Positions 1 to 11,000 of a DNA stretch of 64,000 nucleotides are shown here, one piece after another. The notes beneath the pieces are model-generated. The model did not search any database. It was not told the DNA's origin and saw only the letters and a program-made list of their open reading frames with translations. Made by a program: the position numbers and the translations under genes. Where the stretch lies: assembly GCA_949358305.1 (NCBI GenBank), contig OX442314.1, positions 46,818,581 through 46,882,580 of the forward strand, in the 5' to 3' direction. Source of the stretch: Strigamia acuminata. Its lineage: Eukaryota > Arthropoda > Chilopoda > Geophilomorpha > Linotaeniidae. Position 1 is the first letter of the stretch. Each line of letters starts with the position of its first letter.

Positions 1-1
1 G

Positions 2-1096
2 GGAGAAATGGAAACGGCAAAAACACGCCGTCGTTTCAGAACCATTTACGTCGATTAATTTGGGAAGAAGTTGAAGTCTAGCCGAGGCAACTGCTACGCG
101 TTTGTAATGGTGGACGCAGCTAGCAGGTGGGTTGACGTTCGGCTCACTGAAACAGCGGATGTGCCGACTACAATTGCGCAGATTGAAGAATTTGTGCAAC
201 GATGGGCCTTCCCAAAGACTTTGATTAGTGACAATGCGCCTACCTTTCGTTCTGCGCGTTTTCAAGCGCACTGTGCGGGAATGGCCATTGTGAACAAGTA
301 CATATCTGTATATCATCCGCAAGGGAATCTGGCGGAGCGCCTAAACCAGTCGCTGAAGACCTGCATTCTCGCGTACATCGATGAACACGTGAACTGGGAC
401 CGTCATATCGGCTACTTCATTTTGGCCATTAATGCCAGCTATCAAACATCTTTGAAGTTTTCGCCGTATATGATGATCGTTGGACAGGAAGCGCGTTACC
501 CAGGCGACCTCGACAGTGACACCGACGATGGAGATCCTCTTCCGCCGGATGAGGCGAAGTATTTACATCGTTACATGCTACGCGTCGGAGCCGAGGCACG
601 AAAGAACCTGGAGATCGCAAACCTGCGACACAAGCGATGGTACGACCGGAAGCGACGGCCCCACGACTTCAAACCTGGCGACTGGGTGACACTGAAAAGC
701 AGAATCTTGTCGTCAGCGGACAAGCAGGTCTCGGCAGGGTTTCAGCAGCGGACGGAGGGTATTTATATAATACACCGGATCATCGGGCCGAACACCGTGC
801 TGTTAATGAAGGAAGATGGCAGCGTAACGCAGCCATATCACATCGTCGACTTACGACATTGGTACAGCGAGCCTGATGACAGCGCGAAGACATCAGCGGA
901 TGTTTTGGATCCTCCGGAAGTGCTGACCGCCGCTGGAAGTGAGCGCGTCCCCAGTTTCATCTCTAAAGCGGACATGGATGACATTCATTACCGAGTGGAC
1001 AAATTTAGCGCGGAATCACGTGAGATTTGCATGAATTTTTATGCCGAGAACAGAGTTCGGCTGAAGGATTGCGAACACGGAGAAAGTTCGTCATGA
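2..1096 (+). pseudogene. Ty3/gypsy integrase C-terminal half, with in-frame stop
   Basis: This is the DDE integrase core followed by the C-terminal GPY/F-type module. The second catalytic Asp lies in SDNAP (codon 230-232) and the Glu in the YHPQGN...ER motif (codon 335-337). The first catalytic Asp appears at codon 53-55 and is followed directly by a TAA stop (56-58), so the frame is interrupted inside the catalytic core. Downstream of the stop 341 codons stay open, beginning at a TTG rather than an ATG. The C-terminal part has the usual KPGDWV and GPNTV-type segments that bind DNA. In a working element it would insert the cDNA into the chromosome. The single nonsense codon suggests an old or recently inactivated copy. 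A sequencing error is the other explanation. Confidence 0.85.
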
Positions 1097-2455
1097 ACAC
1101 CTTTTTTCTGCTTTTAAAGTGTTTTTCGTGTTTATTAATTTATTTCTTAGCATTGGTTGCATTTTTAGCTGAGTTTTGGTGTTTGTAGAATTTGTTTACA
1201 TTGGAATGAGTGTGTTGTTGTGTTTTTTCGTGTATTTTTACTAATCTCTAGTTTTTGATTATTTATTACTAATTGTGGATTTTTTGTCGACATTTCGGAA
1301 GGAGATGCGGAGTTAAAACTCTTTTCTTTTCCGTTCGAGATGGAGACGCGACCTGTTGTCGATTTATTTTGATTTTTGTGAGCGTTTGGTGTTGGTTTTC
1401 ATGCTCGTTGTTGGTTGCGCGTGTGTGGTCTAGTTTACGACAGATGGCGCCGGAGTGTCTGGTGTCAGCTGACCGATGACCTCACTTTTCAATCAGTGTC
1501 TGGCGGCCATATTGTATTCGCGACTTAACACAGTGCGCCTCGTGTCTTCACGTCTCTGACATTTTCAACGCGAACCAAGCCACAACTGAGCGTGGAAGTC
1601 CGCCAAAACGCGTTATTTCAAATTTTAACCTTAATTGTGAGTATTTTTGAAATTTTGAGTGAAGTTTGTGAATTTTCGACCGCTCGAGCAACATGTATTT
1701 TTTGATAAGTGCGGCGAATTAGGGTTAGAGTTGCCCCGTATGCGAACCGACGTGGTTGAAGTTCCTTTTTGTTATCTTTCCGTCGGTGTAACGCGTTAAA
1801 TATTGTGTAGTAAGCTTCGCCGCTACTTGTTAGAGTATATTTAATTGTTGGGGAAATTTTGTATTTTTGATTAGTTTCACTTTGCGAAAAGCAAGATGGC
1901 GTCGCCATGCTCCTGGAATTTTCCTTGTAGTCACGTGATGTCCGCCATCTTTGGCGAGTACCCGTATGCGCATGGATGGACTTAGCCAAATTTTCAGCTT
2001 GTTCATTTCAAAGTGATGAGTTCGCACGCGATGTTTATTTTTTATTCGCGTTTGCTTTCTAATTTATTCCCATTGTTACGATGAATTTTGTACATCTTTG
2101 CGAGGATTTTGTGCTATTGTTAGATGCGTTAATTAATATTTTTTCCCCAATATTATATTTTTGTTTTGGGCTGTTGCGCATTTGTATCTCGCTAATTTTG
2201 ATTGTTATTCCATTTCACGTGATTTGCTTTGCAATCTTTATCACTGCTGTTATTTTTAACTGTGAATATCTTTTCTGGTTAAGTTATGAATTGTTACGTG
2301 AACTTTATCGAATAATTTTCTATAATCCGCGTTACTAGCCCATGTTTTTATTGCTACATTTATTTGCTCTTGCTCGAGTGGTGTTTTTTGGTGTTTTTGT
2401 TCAATTTTTTGATTTTTTCTTTTGTGACTGAATTTAGAAGTGATTTTCAACCGTC
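1097..2455 (+). other. Spacer between integrase and accessory ORF; candidate intron 1637-2437
   Basis: T-rich non-coding sequence. It contains a strong splice-donor-like GTGAGT at 1637 and, 801 bp later, a long pyrimidine tract ending in TTTAG at 2433-2437, 18 nt before the ATG of the next ORF. This suggests the downstream ORF is translated from a spliced RNA. No TATA box is evident. One small hydrophobic ORF lies inside (2081-2338). Confidence 0.35.
2081..2338 (+). CDS. Small hydrophobic ORF, 85 aa, possibly chance
   Basis: It starts at ATG and is very rich in Leu, Ile, Phe and Cys, with at least two stretches long enough to span a membrane and a polar, Tyr/Arg-containing C-terminus. I recognise no family. 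It lies inside the candidate intron 1637-2437 of element A. T-rich DNA produces hydrophobic frames by chance, so the membrane character alone is weak evidence. It could be a small membrane accessory protein or nothing. Confidence 0.2.
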   Translation: MNFVHLCEDFVLLLDALINIFSPILYFCFGLLRICISLILIVIPFHVICFAIFITAVIFNCEYLFWLSYELLRELYRIIFYNPRY

Positions 2456-3805
2456 ATGACCGGACGAGGCAACGGAGTACGACCGCCGTGGCGAGGAGGG
2501 AAAAACGGCAAGAATAAGACCAGTGTTGTGACGCGTCGGCAACGACAGGCGCGTGAACGTTATGTCTGCCCCTACCCAGTGCCGCGACTATTTGAAACTG
2601 GGCCCATCTTGATGCCGAATTATCACCCGGACCATCCGATGTGCCGGGCTTACCCGAACCGCGAACTTTGCCCGGTGTGTTCGAGCTGGGGCCATCTTCA
2701 TCAAGGCCGAGATGAGTGTTTTGTATGCGAGGGATTTGGCAACTTACGTAGAGCCCAGTTCAAGATTTGGATGCGGCGCGTACAAGCCCTGTGTTTGGGT
2801 CGATCAGTGGCCGACGGCCGAGATATTTCTTTTTACGTTCTGCCTGACCGTTTCCAGCCGTTGCTCGGGTCCGCGTCGGATTGCAACAGATTCGCGATCC
2901 AGCACGAGGCCTACTGGCGGAATACCATCCAAATGGCCGCCGCCGAGAACATCCGACCGCATAATTGGCAATACCCGCCGATTGGATGCCTCATCATGGC
3001 GCCTGGTACCGTTACGCCTGAGCTTCCGTCCTTTTTTCGTCAATGGGCACCAATGGTCCGAGGACAGCCGCGAAACCCACCACCGATTACTTCGCGTCTT
3101 CATTCCCAGGCGCGTCAGGGACGAGATAACCCGCAAGCTCCTGTGGTTGTCGGTGCTGCGCGAACGGCTGAGGAGCATCAACGCTTGAGACTAATTGCTG
3201 AGCGTAATGCTCATTTATTACGTGATATTTCTCGTTTGCAGGATGATTCCCTTATGCATGCTGCCCAGAGCTCGATGCTTGAGGAGATCGAAAGTGTCCG
3301 AGAGTCGTCGCGTTTTGTGAATGTCGCGTCGGGGATGATGGTGCCCCAGTGTCGGCCGGTGCCCACATTACAGCCCGTGCCAGAAGCGTCCACGTCACGA
3401 GTTGAAATTTCCGAGATTCTGCCGGAGGTAGAGGAGATTCCGCCGCCAATTGATGAGACGGTTTTGTCCACTGCATTGTTGCCGGTTGGGCAATCCCAGT
3501 GTGAAATGGACGAGATGGCAACTCCTTTTGGTGTCGATCTTAAGCGTGACTGGGCTGAGTCCGATATGGAGTGGCTGATCCGATGCCACGACGAAGCCAC
3601 GCGTCGCCGTGCAGCCGCGTTCCCAGGAGGGATGATTCCTCGTTCGACCCCCGCCCAGTTGGAGCAGTCGATGGACTACGTCGGCGAGCTTCCCAATTTG
3701 CGCGTACACCTTGATAAGTCCGTGGAGGCCAGGAAACATCGGAAAGGAGTTGAAACCAGCTTAAAATGTGCGGGGAGCTCGCACTTCGCGCCCGCCATGT
3801 TTTAA
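2456..3805 (+). CDS. Element A accessory ORF, 449 aa, paired CxxC zinc-ribbon-like motif
   Basis: A long ATG-initiated frame downstream of integrase, in the position where envelope would be found in errantiviruses. The N-terminal 30 residues are Arg/Lys/Gly-rich and look nucleic-acid binding. Four cysteines at about residues 72, 75, 88 and 91 form CxxC-x12-CxxC, which fits a zinc ribbon; single Cys residues at 38 and 63 are nearby. The middle (about 230-280) is helical and charged, and about 300-350 is Pro/Glu-rich. No signal peptide or membrane segment is visible, so it is not an envelope. GC content is clearly higher than in the flanking spacers, as expected of real coding sequence. The function is unknown. 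A splice acceptor (TTTAG, 2433-2437) sits 18 nt upstream of the ATG. Confidence 0.6.
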   Translation: MTGRGNGVRPPWRGGKNGKNKTSVVTRRQRQARERYVCPYPVPRLFETGPILMPNYHPDHPMCRAYPNRELCPVCSSWGHLHQGRDECFVCEGFGNLRRAQFKIWMRRVQALCLGRSVADGRDISFYVLPDRFQPLLGSASDCNRFAIQHEAYWRNTIQMAAAENIRPHNWQYPPIGCLIMAPGTVTPELPSFFRQWAPMVRGQPRNPPPITSRLHSQARQGRDNPQAPVVVGAARTAEEHQRLRLIAERNAHLLRDISRLQDDSLMHAAQSSMLEEIESVRESSRFVNVASGMMVPQCRPVPTLQPVPEASTSRVEISEILPEVEEIPPPIDETVLSTALLPVGQSQCEMDEMATPFGVDLKRDWAESDMEWLIRCHDEATRRRAAAFPGGMIPRSTPAQLEQSMDYVGELPNLRVHLDKSVEARKHRKGVETSLKCAGSSHFAPAMF

Positions 3806-4102
3806 TCACATGAAAGCATAAAAGCAACTGGGTTTGAGGCTAATTGGTCTCAAACCGTACAAAATATGACAATAGGACAAATCAATAGCAACAAGCATTG
3901 ATTTGTTCTTTACAATATAAGTAATTGTTAACCTAGGCATAATTAACCGATAAACAACACGGAAAACAACATTTATCGCTCTCTCAAGCAGACGACACAA
4001 GAAACATAGAATATGTGTGTTAACACATAAGAGTAGCATTAATATGCGCTACACGGGTATCCAAAGGATGCCAACACACATATCTGCCATGCCTATCCAG
4101 AA
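3806..4102. other. Spacer between the two accessory ORFs with small palindromes
   Basis: AT-rich and non-coding, with much lower GC than the ORFs on either side. It holds a perfect 8-bp hairpin (GGTTTGAG ... CTCAAACC, about 3831-3856) and a 12-bp palindrome TGTGTTAACACA near 4015. It could be an inserted small element or a genuine intergenic region. I found no target duplication. Confidence 0.3.
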
Positions 4103-4738
4103 ATGCATGGGGAAACGGACAAAATAATTAATCGCATACTAATACACCTGACCGATGCTGGTCGAGGAGTCGAGTTTTTGTCGGATTCAAGCGATGATGA
4201 GGAGGCTGAGTCGTGCCCCCGCCGCCCACTTCTTCCCATCTTTACCGGACGCCAGGTTCAGCGCGACCTGCCTTTTGCAACCCAACCTGAGGATTTTGTC
4301 GTTGCGATTCAAAAGTTGGTGAGTGATCAACATCGCAAGCGTGACTTTGTTTCGTGTCGCGAGCTCCAGTTGTATTTTGAGACCATTATGGCGCGTGCAA
4401 CCTTTGATGACATCTTCCCAATGGGCACGCTCGAATGGGAGTCACCGTCGCGTTGGAGAACGGACACGTACCTGGATGCGGATAGCACGCGATGGAAGGA
4501 ATTTTTCTATCTCATCCTTAAAAGAGAGTTGGGCCTATCTGAAAGCATATCTGCTTTGGTCCACTTGTTGGAGGAAAACCATGTCCGTGTTCTCCAGCAG
4601 TTGCTCGCCAACACTTTGACCGAGTTCCGTCCGCGCAATGAACAACAGTTGGGCGACGTCATTACCTACCGCGCCATCACCCCGAGCATCACCCTCATAA
4701 AGGAACTCGTAACGGCCATGACTGGCTATGAGTTCTAG
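4103..4738 (+). CDS. Element A second accessory ORF, 211 aa, unknown
   Basis: ATG-initiated and rich in Glu, Arg and Leu. A Ser/Asp/Glu cluster (about residues 28-36) resembles a CK2-type acidic patch. The rest looks like a helical globular domain (about residues 60-210) with no Cys-rich, signal or membrane features. I recognise no family. It lies 297 bp after the 449-codon ORF and ends about 0.5 kb before the candidate polypurine run and LTR. It could be a separate protein, or a downstream exon of the 449-aa protein made by splicing across the AT-rich spacer. Confidence 0.5.
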   Translation: MHGETDKIINRILIHLTDAGRGVEFLSDSSDDEEAESCPRRPLLPIFTGRQVQRDLPFATQPEDFVVAIQKLVSDQHRKRDFVSCRELQLYFETIMARATFDDIFPMGTLEWESPSRWRTDTYLDADSTRWKEFFYLILKRELGLSESISALVHLLEENHVRVLQQLLANTLTEFRPRNEQQLGDVITYRAITPSITLIKELVTAMTGYEF

Positions 4739-5241
4739 TGCGCGTGTCTTCCTATTTCAAAGTGACAATGTTACCCGAACGTGACTTTTTCTCCGCGTAA
4801 CCTTCCACAAAGTTTGGTGTTTGATGCGGACATTTTGTTTGAACTTTTTGCCTGATTGTGAAATTTTTATTTGTGTCTTCTGATCGCGTGTAAATTTTTG
4901 AAGTGTGAGATTTGATTCGCTTGTGTTGTTGAGTCCACGCGAAGCTTCGCGCCTCACCCTCACAATAATTGTTTTTGTTACCTTTCGCGACTTTAAGCTT
5001 TATTGTTCTTTATCTAGTGTATTCCTAGTGCCTGGCGCTTAACGCTAGTAGTTTTGATTTGTTTGGATTTCGGCGCTTAACGCCCGCTTGTGTTGTTGAG
5101 TCCACGCGTAAGTTCCGCGCCTCATAATTGTTGTTTCATTTCAATCATTCCAAGAGTCATTTGATTTTGATTTTGTATCGCTTTTTATTTTCTTTACTTT
5201 TCAGATTTGTTTCGAGAATAAAAACACTCTCGTCCGAGGGG
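4739..5241 (+). repeat. 3' non-coding region of element A with direct repeats
   Basis: Two copies of a ~45-bp sequence containing TTGTTGAGTCCACGCG lie at about 4918-4966 and 5085-5133. A related core recurs at about 6013-6031 inside the candidate LTR. A shorter motif, GGCGCTTAACGC, is repeated at about 5034 and 5072. The region ends in the purine run GAGGGG (5236-5241), a possible polypurine tract. The repeats could be regulatory sites or replication slippage products. Confidence 0.4.
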
Positions 5242-6200
5242 TGTGTCACGGCCCGGCATTAACGCGTAATGTAATCCTGTCAAATTGTTGTGTTTGTACG
5301 CGTTTTCCGTGTGTTCCTAACCATTGTTTTGTTTAAACTCCTAATAAATCCTTAAACCTAATATTTGAGTTTTCCTACCTTTTCGCCTCATTTTGTATTC
5401 ATTTTCATCCCTTGATTTGGTCTGGTGTGGCTCAATTCAGCCACATCAGACTAGTCTAAGTTAGGTATTTCCCACTGTTATCCCTCCTGATTTCATTTAG
5501 TTTATCCATCCTAATTTGAATGTTTGAGTCACACGCGCTTAGTCATCGTGATGATTAATCACGTACGCGTCTGATTGGCTCTGCTCATTGGCTTACCTCG
5601 AATTCTGTATTGGATCTGGCCCAAGTTCACTTCAGAGCTGTTTCAAGCCAGATTCAATCAGAAGGTACAAGACCATGAGCTTGGTAAGAGCCTTAATTGG
5701 CCGGAGCATTTGGCATCCTTTCTCCTGTGTTTGCTCACAGTATTGACTCCATGCCATTGATTTACGCATGTTGAGGATGTTCATTGTCAGATCGCGTGTT
5801 TAATTCCGCGTGTCATCTTCGAATTCCTTTCCTTTCGTTGACCTTTCGTTATTGTGTTTTATATGCCGCTGACACACGCCGAAAGATTAGAAATTGGATT
5901 CAAGTTGGCCATGAGTTGTTATTTTGTCTTTTGTGCGCGGTCAGTGCGCGTTTGCTCGGTTTGGTCGCTCCGCCATTAGGGGCCCCAACCAAACTTAGTA
6001 TAGGCCACGCTAGCGTTGTTGAGTCCGCGCGTGTGCATCATTCTCTTCCATTTTATAATTCCAACAGACCTGGCTTAAATTTGTATAATGATCGAGTAAG
6101 AGGACAAGCTTGCCGCCACCCTTCAGGCTGCTTGTCGTTGCCCGGGCTCTTATTCGAGACCAGGCTCTCCTAGAATCGTACTGGCGCGTCTTTCAAGCGC
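5242..6200 (+). repeat. Candidate 3' LTR of element A (right end unresolved)
   Basis: It begins TGTGTCACGG directly after GAGGGG, the same arrangement (purine run then TGT...) seen at the 3' LTRs of element B and of the right-edge element. An AATAAA lies near 5343. If its length matches the related LTRs (961-1020 bp) it ends at about 6.2 kb, just before the host-like gene. No matching 5' copy is in the window, so this is inference. Confidence 0.35.
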
Positions 6201-6227
6201 GGTTGAAAATATCCAAACAACCAGTTC

Positions 6228-6597
6228 ATGATAAATTCATTTGCAAAATTACAGGCAACATATTTCGAATTACTTAACTCTATGACTGGTGAGACTTCGC
6301 TCAAGCAAAGGTTAACGGATTCACTCGAATTGTGCTCAGAACGCGAGGACAAAGTTATGGAGAATATAGAAAAAATGTTTCAACGTGAAACTATTATTCC
6401 ATTTATACTTGTAGGTAAATTATTCGGTTGGGCTTTCCACACTTCGTAACTTATTTCTGTGAAATGTTTATTTGATTTTAGAAGAACAAACTTCCGATGG
6501 ACGTCTTTCTGAAACAGATACTGCTCTAATAAACGACTGCTATCAAGAAATACGGAAACTGGTTACTCGTAATACGATTTTTAATTCCGTAGTTTGA
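6228..6597 (+). CDS. Small two-exon host-like gene, about 100 aa, unknown
   Basis: Exon 1 is 6228-6414, a 67-bp GT-AG intron is 6415-6481 (GTAAAT ... TTTTAG), and exon 2 is 6482-6597 ending in TGA. The frame is kept across the junction (split codon G|AA). An AATAAA follows near 6627. The predicted protein is short, acidic and mostly helical, rich in Glu, Leu and Thr, with no signal peptide or membrane segment. I do not recognise the family. The length and helical character resemble small subunits of protein complexes. The first ATG is used because sequence further left probably belongs to the LTR of element A, so a missing upstream exon cannot be excluded. The intact splice sites and polyadenylation signal argue for a real gene. 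Confidence 0.5.
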
Positions 6598-6951
6598 AAT
6601 TTAAATTTATAAAAACAAACATTAGAATAAACGTTGATCTTTTGTTTCTATAATTTTGTCACAAAATACAAATCATCTCCATGACTCGAACTTAACGTTT
6701 ATTGATAAATAAACAGAACTTATTTATTCAACGAGAACAAACTCTTGCTACAGTAGAGTCAGTGCAAATCAGGACCCAAGTGACAGATAACAGCAACTAA
6801 TAACTTATACAAACACAACGAAGAGAAATACAATTTTCACGCAGTAAAAATAGCTATTAATTCCTAGAATAATGTAGGATTATTACCCCGTTTAATTTAA
6901 TCAGGAAATAAAAACACGTAGGGGTTAAAACGTGAGCGATATGACGAAACC
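6598..6951. other. AT-rich intergenic DNA left of element B
   Basis: It contains the 3' region of the small gene (AATAAA near 6627) and otherwise no frame or repeat I can support. Its last four bases, AACC (6948-6951), are the left copy of the target-site duplication of element B. Confidence 0.5.
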
Positions 6952-7971
6952 TGTAATGAGCTCAAATTACTGTGAAGAATATTAACAATAAAACTAAACT
7001 CATTGATGCCGTGCCAGGACTTATACAAATACTTCTCAAAATAACTTTATATTAACTCAAATGATAGGAGAAATAATGACTCAATTATTTCTCAATTAAC
7101 AGACGATTTATTCAAACTTAGAATAAACACTAAATCAAATACAAGATATTAAAATACGGATATTATTTTGTGATAAAATGATAAATTAGACGACTGAAGA
7201 AATAATTTACTAAAAGAAATATAATTAAAAGCAAAGGAAAACGATAAAGAATCCAGTCGATTCGACGACTCCACTTCTCGGGAACGCCGAACGCTTGGAT
7301 TCGCTTCACTCGACGCTCGGCTCGGCCTCGGCGTTTCTCCAATACGGACTCAATTCCGTTCCAACTACTTCCTCGTGACTCGTTCGGGCTCAATCCCGCT
7401 CTCTTCGTCCTCTCCAGGTCGCAACGTCGTCGTCGCGGCGTCGTTGCGGCTGATTCCGCCTAACAATCTCTCACACTCGCGCTCACTTCGCTTCGTTGCG
7501 AGTGAGAAGTCTCAGTCCAACAATGGCTGTTGGCCGAGAATAGAAATCCCTCCAAACAATACTTGTTTGGCAAGATGAAACTCCCACTGTCACTAACTGA
7601 AGTAACAGCAAGAAATATCTCACAAATTGCTCTGGCAATTCGCAAGACTGAGTCCAAATACTCTGACAATCATTCACTAAATCCGCTTGTAGAATGGTGT
7701 TTTCTCAGGAAGATTTTGGTGACTGGTTGCTCTCAAAGTAGGTTTCAAACTGAGGAGTTTTTTCTGCTCCTCACAGGAAGTGTTTCCTGCTCCGGGAGGT
7801 TGCGGGCTGGTTTCCTTGGCGACCACCCACAATTCCTCCCACCCTGCCTACCTCCCTTTATCTAGACAGGAAATCATAAAAAATATAAAATAAAATAAAA
7901 CAATCTCCAATTTAATATTTTATTTCGGGCTCATTCCCGACACTTCATTAGTGACCACTAGGGTCACTACA
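6952..7971 (-). repeat. Element B 3' LTR
   Basis: A 1020-bp repeat, the partner of 20832-21851 at a constant offset of 13880. On the - strand it begins TGTAGTGACC after the polypurine tract and ends CATTACA. It contains several short chance frames that also occur in the partner copy. Confidence 0.95.
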
Positions 7972-7987
7972 CCTCCCCTCTTTTTAG
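7972..7987 (-). promoter_or_regulatory. 3' polypurine tract of element B
   Basis: The - strand reads CTAAAAAGAGGGGAGG directly against the start of the 3' LTR. In LTR elements this RNase H-resistant purine run primes plus-strand DNA synthesis. The same 16 bases recur at 11945-11960. Confidence 0.85.
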
Positions 7988-8015
7988 GAAGGTTCTCCGA
8001 TTCTTCCTTCCCTTC

Positions 8016-11000
8016 TCACTTCTCGATTCGGAAAACTGACTCCGGAGTTGGAGCTTCGCTTTCGGAAACCGAAAATTTTGGCAGATGCTGGGTTGGTCCC
8101 GAGGTGGCGCCATTGTTGACATGGAGCCAGACTTCTTTGATGAACTTGGTCCTCGGGAATACTCGGTCATAATCGATGTCATATTTTTCGCGGGATCCGG
8201 TGGGTGGTCTCCGCACCGCAACTAGTCGTTGATGCTGAATTATGCGTTTAGGCTCTCTGACAGCATTCTCGAGCCACTTCAATGCCTCATGGCATAACGT
8301 CGCATTATAGATAAGTAGAGTTCGCGCGTATTCGGGGAATCTCAGACCTGGATACAACTGTTTTATTTTCCTGTAGTCTTGGTTTGGATTCTTTTTCGTC
8401 CCTTTAGTGGCTGCCGAACTTCTGCCAGACGCTGTTTTTTGCGAGCTTCCACTAGCTCTATTTAAGGGCTCATTCCCTTCGACATCAAACATCTCAGTAT
8501 CGGTGGTCAATTTCAACTCAACATCGGATTCTGGAGCTATTGCTTTTTTGGTTGGCTGGTGGCTCGGCGTGGCAGTCATAAAGACTGTGGGCACCGCCCC
8601 TCCCGCTGCTGGTGGGTCAGCCACTTGCTGCGCACACGTCCCAAAATTCCGTTGCAGTTGCAAACTCTGTCTTCTCAGAATCCATTCGCCCCGCAGTCTC
8701 AGCATGCACTGCCCCGATGTTTCTCCCGTTTTAAAAACTTCTCGTTCCAATTGGGCCCGGATGACAGGTGGGTCTCCCAATACTGTTTTCCAGCTGTCGA
8801 GCAACTCAGGTGGGATGCCCATTGCTGACGTCCATAGGAAACTTGTGGCGATCAGCGATGCTTCGACCGCTTGGAAAACTCCTGGAAACAAAAGTCTTAT
8901 TAATGCCACTGACATTTGCACTTCGAACCAAGCTAGCCATTCTTTGGTTCTCAATTCGGTGGGTTGGGCGACGAAGGCTTGAGCGCATCTCCGTCGTTCA
9001 TTTAGTGATTCTGCTAATTGGGCTTGCTGGTACTCGTCCATTGTCGGGGTCAGAAGTCCTTGGTTACATAATGGAAATTTCAGATACATTGTCCACAGCT
9101 GTCGATAGTATCTATCGAAATCTTCGGCTAATTTGACTGATGGGTCTATCGTGTACATCACGGTGGCTACTGATGGAATTGGCAGTGATAAGTCCGTTTG
9201 GGGAATTGGTTCCGTAATTGGCTGCAAGTGAGGGTGAGGCACCCCCAAGGCGGCACTTGGCGTAGCTTTTGGTTGTACCTTCCTTGGATCTCGCATCCTC
9301 GGGCGCAGTATTCGCGATGGTCCTTTTTTTCGCGCTGGTTCCCTTGCCCTTTTCTCCCATGCCTGGGCTAAGGCCTCGTCAAGAGTCGGCAACTCTCGGC
9401 AGCTGGAAATCTCCGGTGATGACACTCGCGGCGTTGGCGTTGGTGGGCACGTGGTTGGAGTCCAGGTAATAGGAGTGTGCGCACTCCGTGGTGGTGTCTT
9501 TGGCGCCTGGTCCGGTCTTGGAGGGGTGGCCAGCGATGGTTTCTGTACTTCCTGCTGTCTTGGCGGGGTAGTAGGTGGTGTTCGTGGCCCTCTTTTGTTG
9601 GTTTCACCTCCCTGTTGTTTTTCAATGTCGTGTATGACTGTCGCTGTTGGCTCCCGTTCCTCCAAAATGCGAACAGTCGTTTCAGCCAATTGCTGCTCTT
9701 CCTCCGACTCAGGCGATGGCGAACGTTGACACTCGTCCATTACCACGTATTGATCTAGCTCCATCTCATGTGCCGTCAAATACTCGTCCGACGAACTTCT
9801 GCGAATTTGCACCTGTAGTGTCTCATCTTTACTTGCCGAAATTGTCACTTTTCTTGCTGGGCGCATTTCTGAATAGCGGTGTGACGACCGTGGGCGCTTC
9901 TTTGTCCGCTCAATTCGATTTCCTTCGGCTGACGGACGCTTCTCTGTTGCTCGGTGGTGTCTAGGTACGTATTCTTGCTCTGTCGTTTCGTGTCGCCTCG
10001 AATTCCTTTTCGGACTTATTTCCGAGCTTCGTTGATGCCTCTTTACTTCCCTCTCTGAATCTTTGTCTGTTCGACTTAATCTTTTCTCCATTTGCGTTTG
10101 ACGAGAGAAATATTGCCGTCTTGGACTTTTACTCCTTCGTCGGGGACTTTCTTTTCTATCTCGACTTTGACATCTTCTCGGACTTATTTCCGCACTTCTG
10201 TACTCTTTTCGCCTAGATCTGAATTCCCTGGTATAATATTTTGGGCTGATTCTTCGAGGAGGAGTTGTCCTTTTGTGTCTCTCACTCCTGGAGTAACGAA
10301 GGGCTCCTCGTGATCTGGCTTCTCTTCCTCGCCGTTTGGTTTCCTCTTCTTCCGTTCTGACACATTTCAGAAACTCCACTTCCTCGTGCAATTCCTTCAC
10401 CGTTTCTTCTGCCGCCTGCTCTAATGCTGCCTCCCACTCGTCCTGCTCCTGCCGCTGTTGTTTGGCGTACACGAGCGGTCCAAAATCCTCGGCTTGCGGC
10501 TCACCTTCTAAATTGAGCGGTGTGATGTTTTGGCCAATGAGTCCCGTCATATGGAGTTGGTGCATCTTGTACTGACTCTTTATGAAGTATGGCGGCTCTT
10601 TATCTAACTCCGGGGAAGGCAATAAGGCCTGAGCTTCGAGGTAAGCTGTCTTCTCCTCCATATATTTAGCCGCTACTTCTGGTGCTCCGGCTTTCAGCTT
10701 TGCCATCACCTCTTCCACGAATTTAAATTTGTTTGTCGCAGGATTCTGGTATATTTTGAGATCGGCTGCTTCCTCCTCTTCTATTGGATATTCGTCCCCT
10801 ATCATCTGGTTCCAAATTGGGCCATGTGTGTCCTCTGTAATTGGGATCTGTCTCAAAACTTCGTGGAAACATGTTTTGAATCCTTTAAATAGTCGTTTCG
10901 TCGTTCCCCAAAATCTTTGGATGGCTGTTGTGAAGGCTTTGCGTGCTTGAAATGCTGTAAAACCTCTCTTGACGAATTCTCTCTTGTATCTGTATGGAAT

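Larger units (their letters stand above)
1..6200 (+). mobile_element. Element A: 3' part of a Ty3/gypsy LTR retrotransposon
   Basis: The order seen is integrase end, 1.36-kb spacer, a 449-codon ORF, a 0.3-kb spacer, a 211-codon ORF, a purine run and a candidate LTR, all on the + strand. The 5' LTR, gag, protease and RT would lie left of the window. The integrase resembles that of element B (same WxFP...SDN and YHPQxN...ER motifs with 34 residues between the second Asp and the Glu), so the two belong to related lineages. The right boundary is not resolved: no second LTR copy is available to align, so the end given is approximate. Confidence 0.6.

Noticed and set aside
5784-6173. 129-codon + strand frame in the candidate LTR of element A
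   Set aside because: No ATG-supported context, no recognisable domain, and it lies in presumed LTR sequence.
7163-7865. Several 60-110-codon frames in both LTR copies of element B
   Set aside because: They are present twice only because the LTR is duplicated. Composition is not protein-like.
8407-9136. Overlapping + strand frames opposite ORF3, pol and gag of element B and opposite Gag-Pol of element C
   Set aside because: They are antisense shadows of long conserved - strand frames and show no domain or start context.
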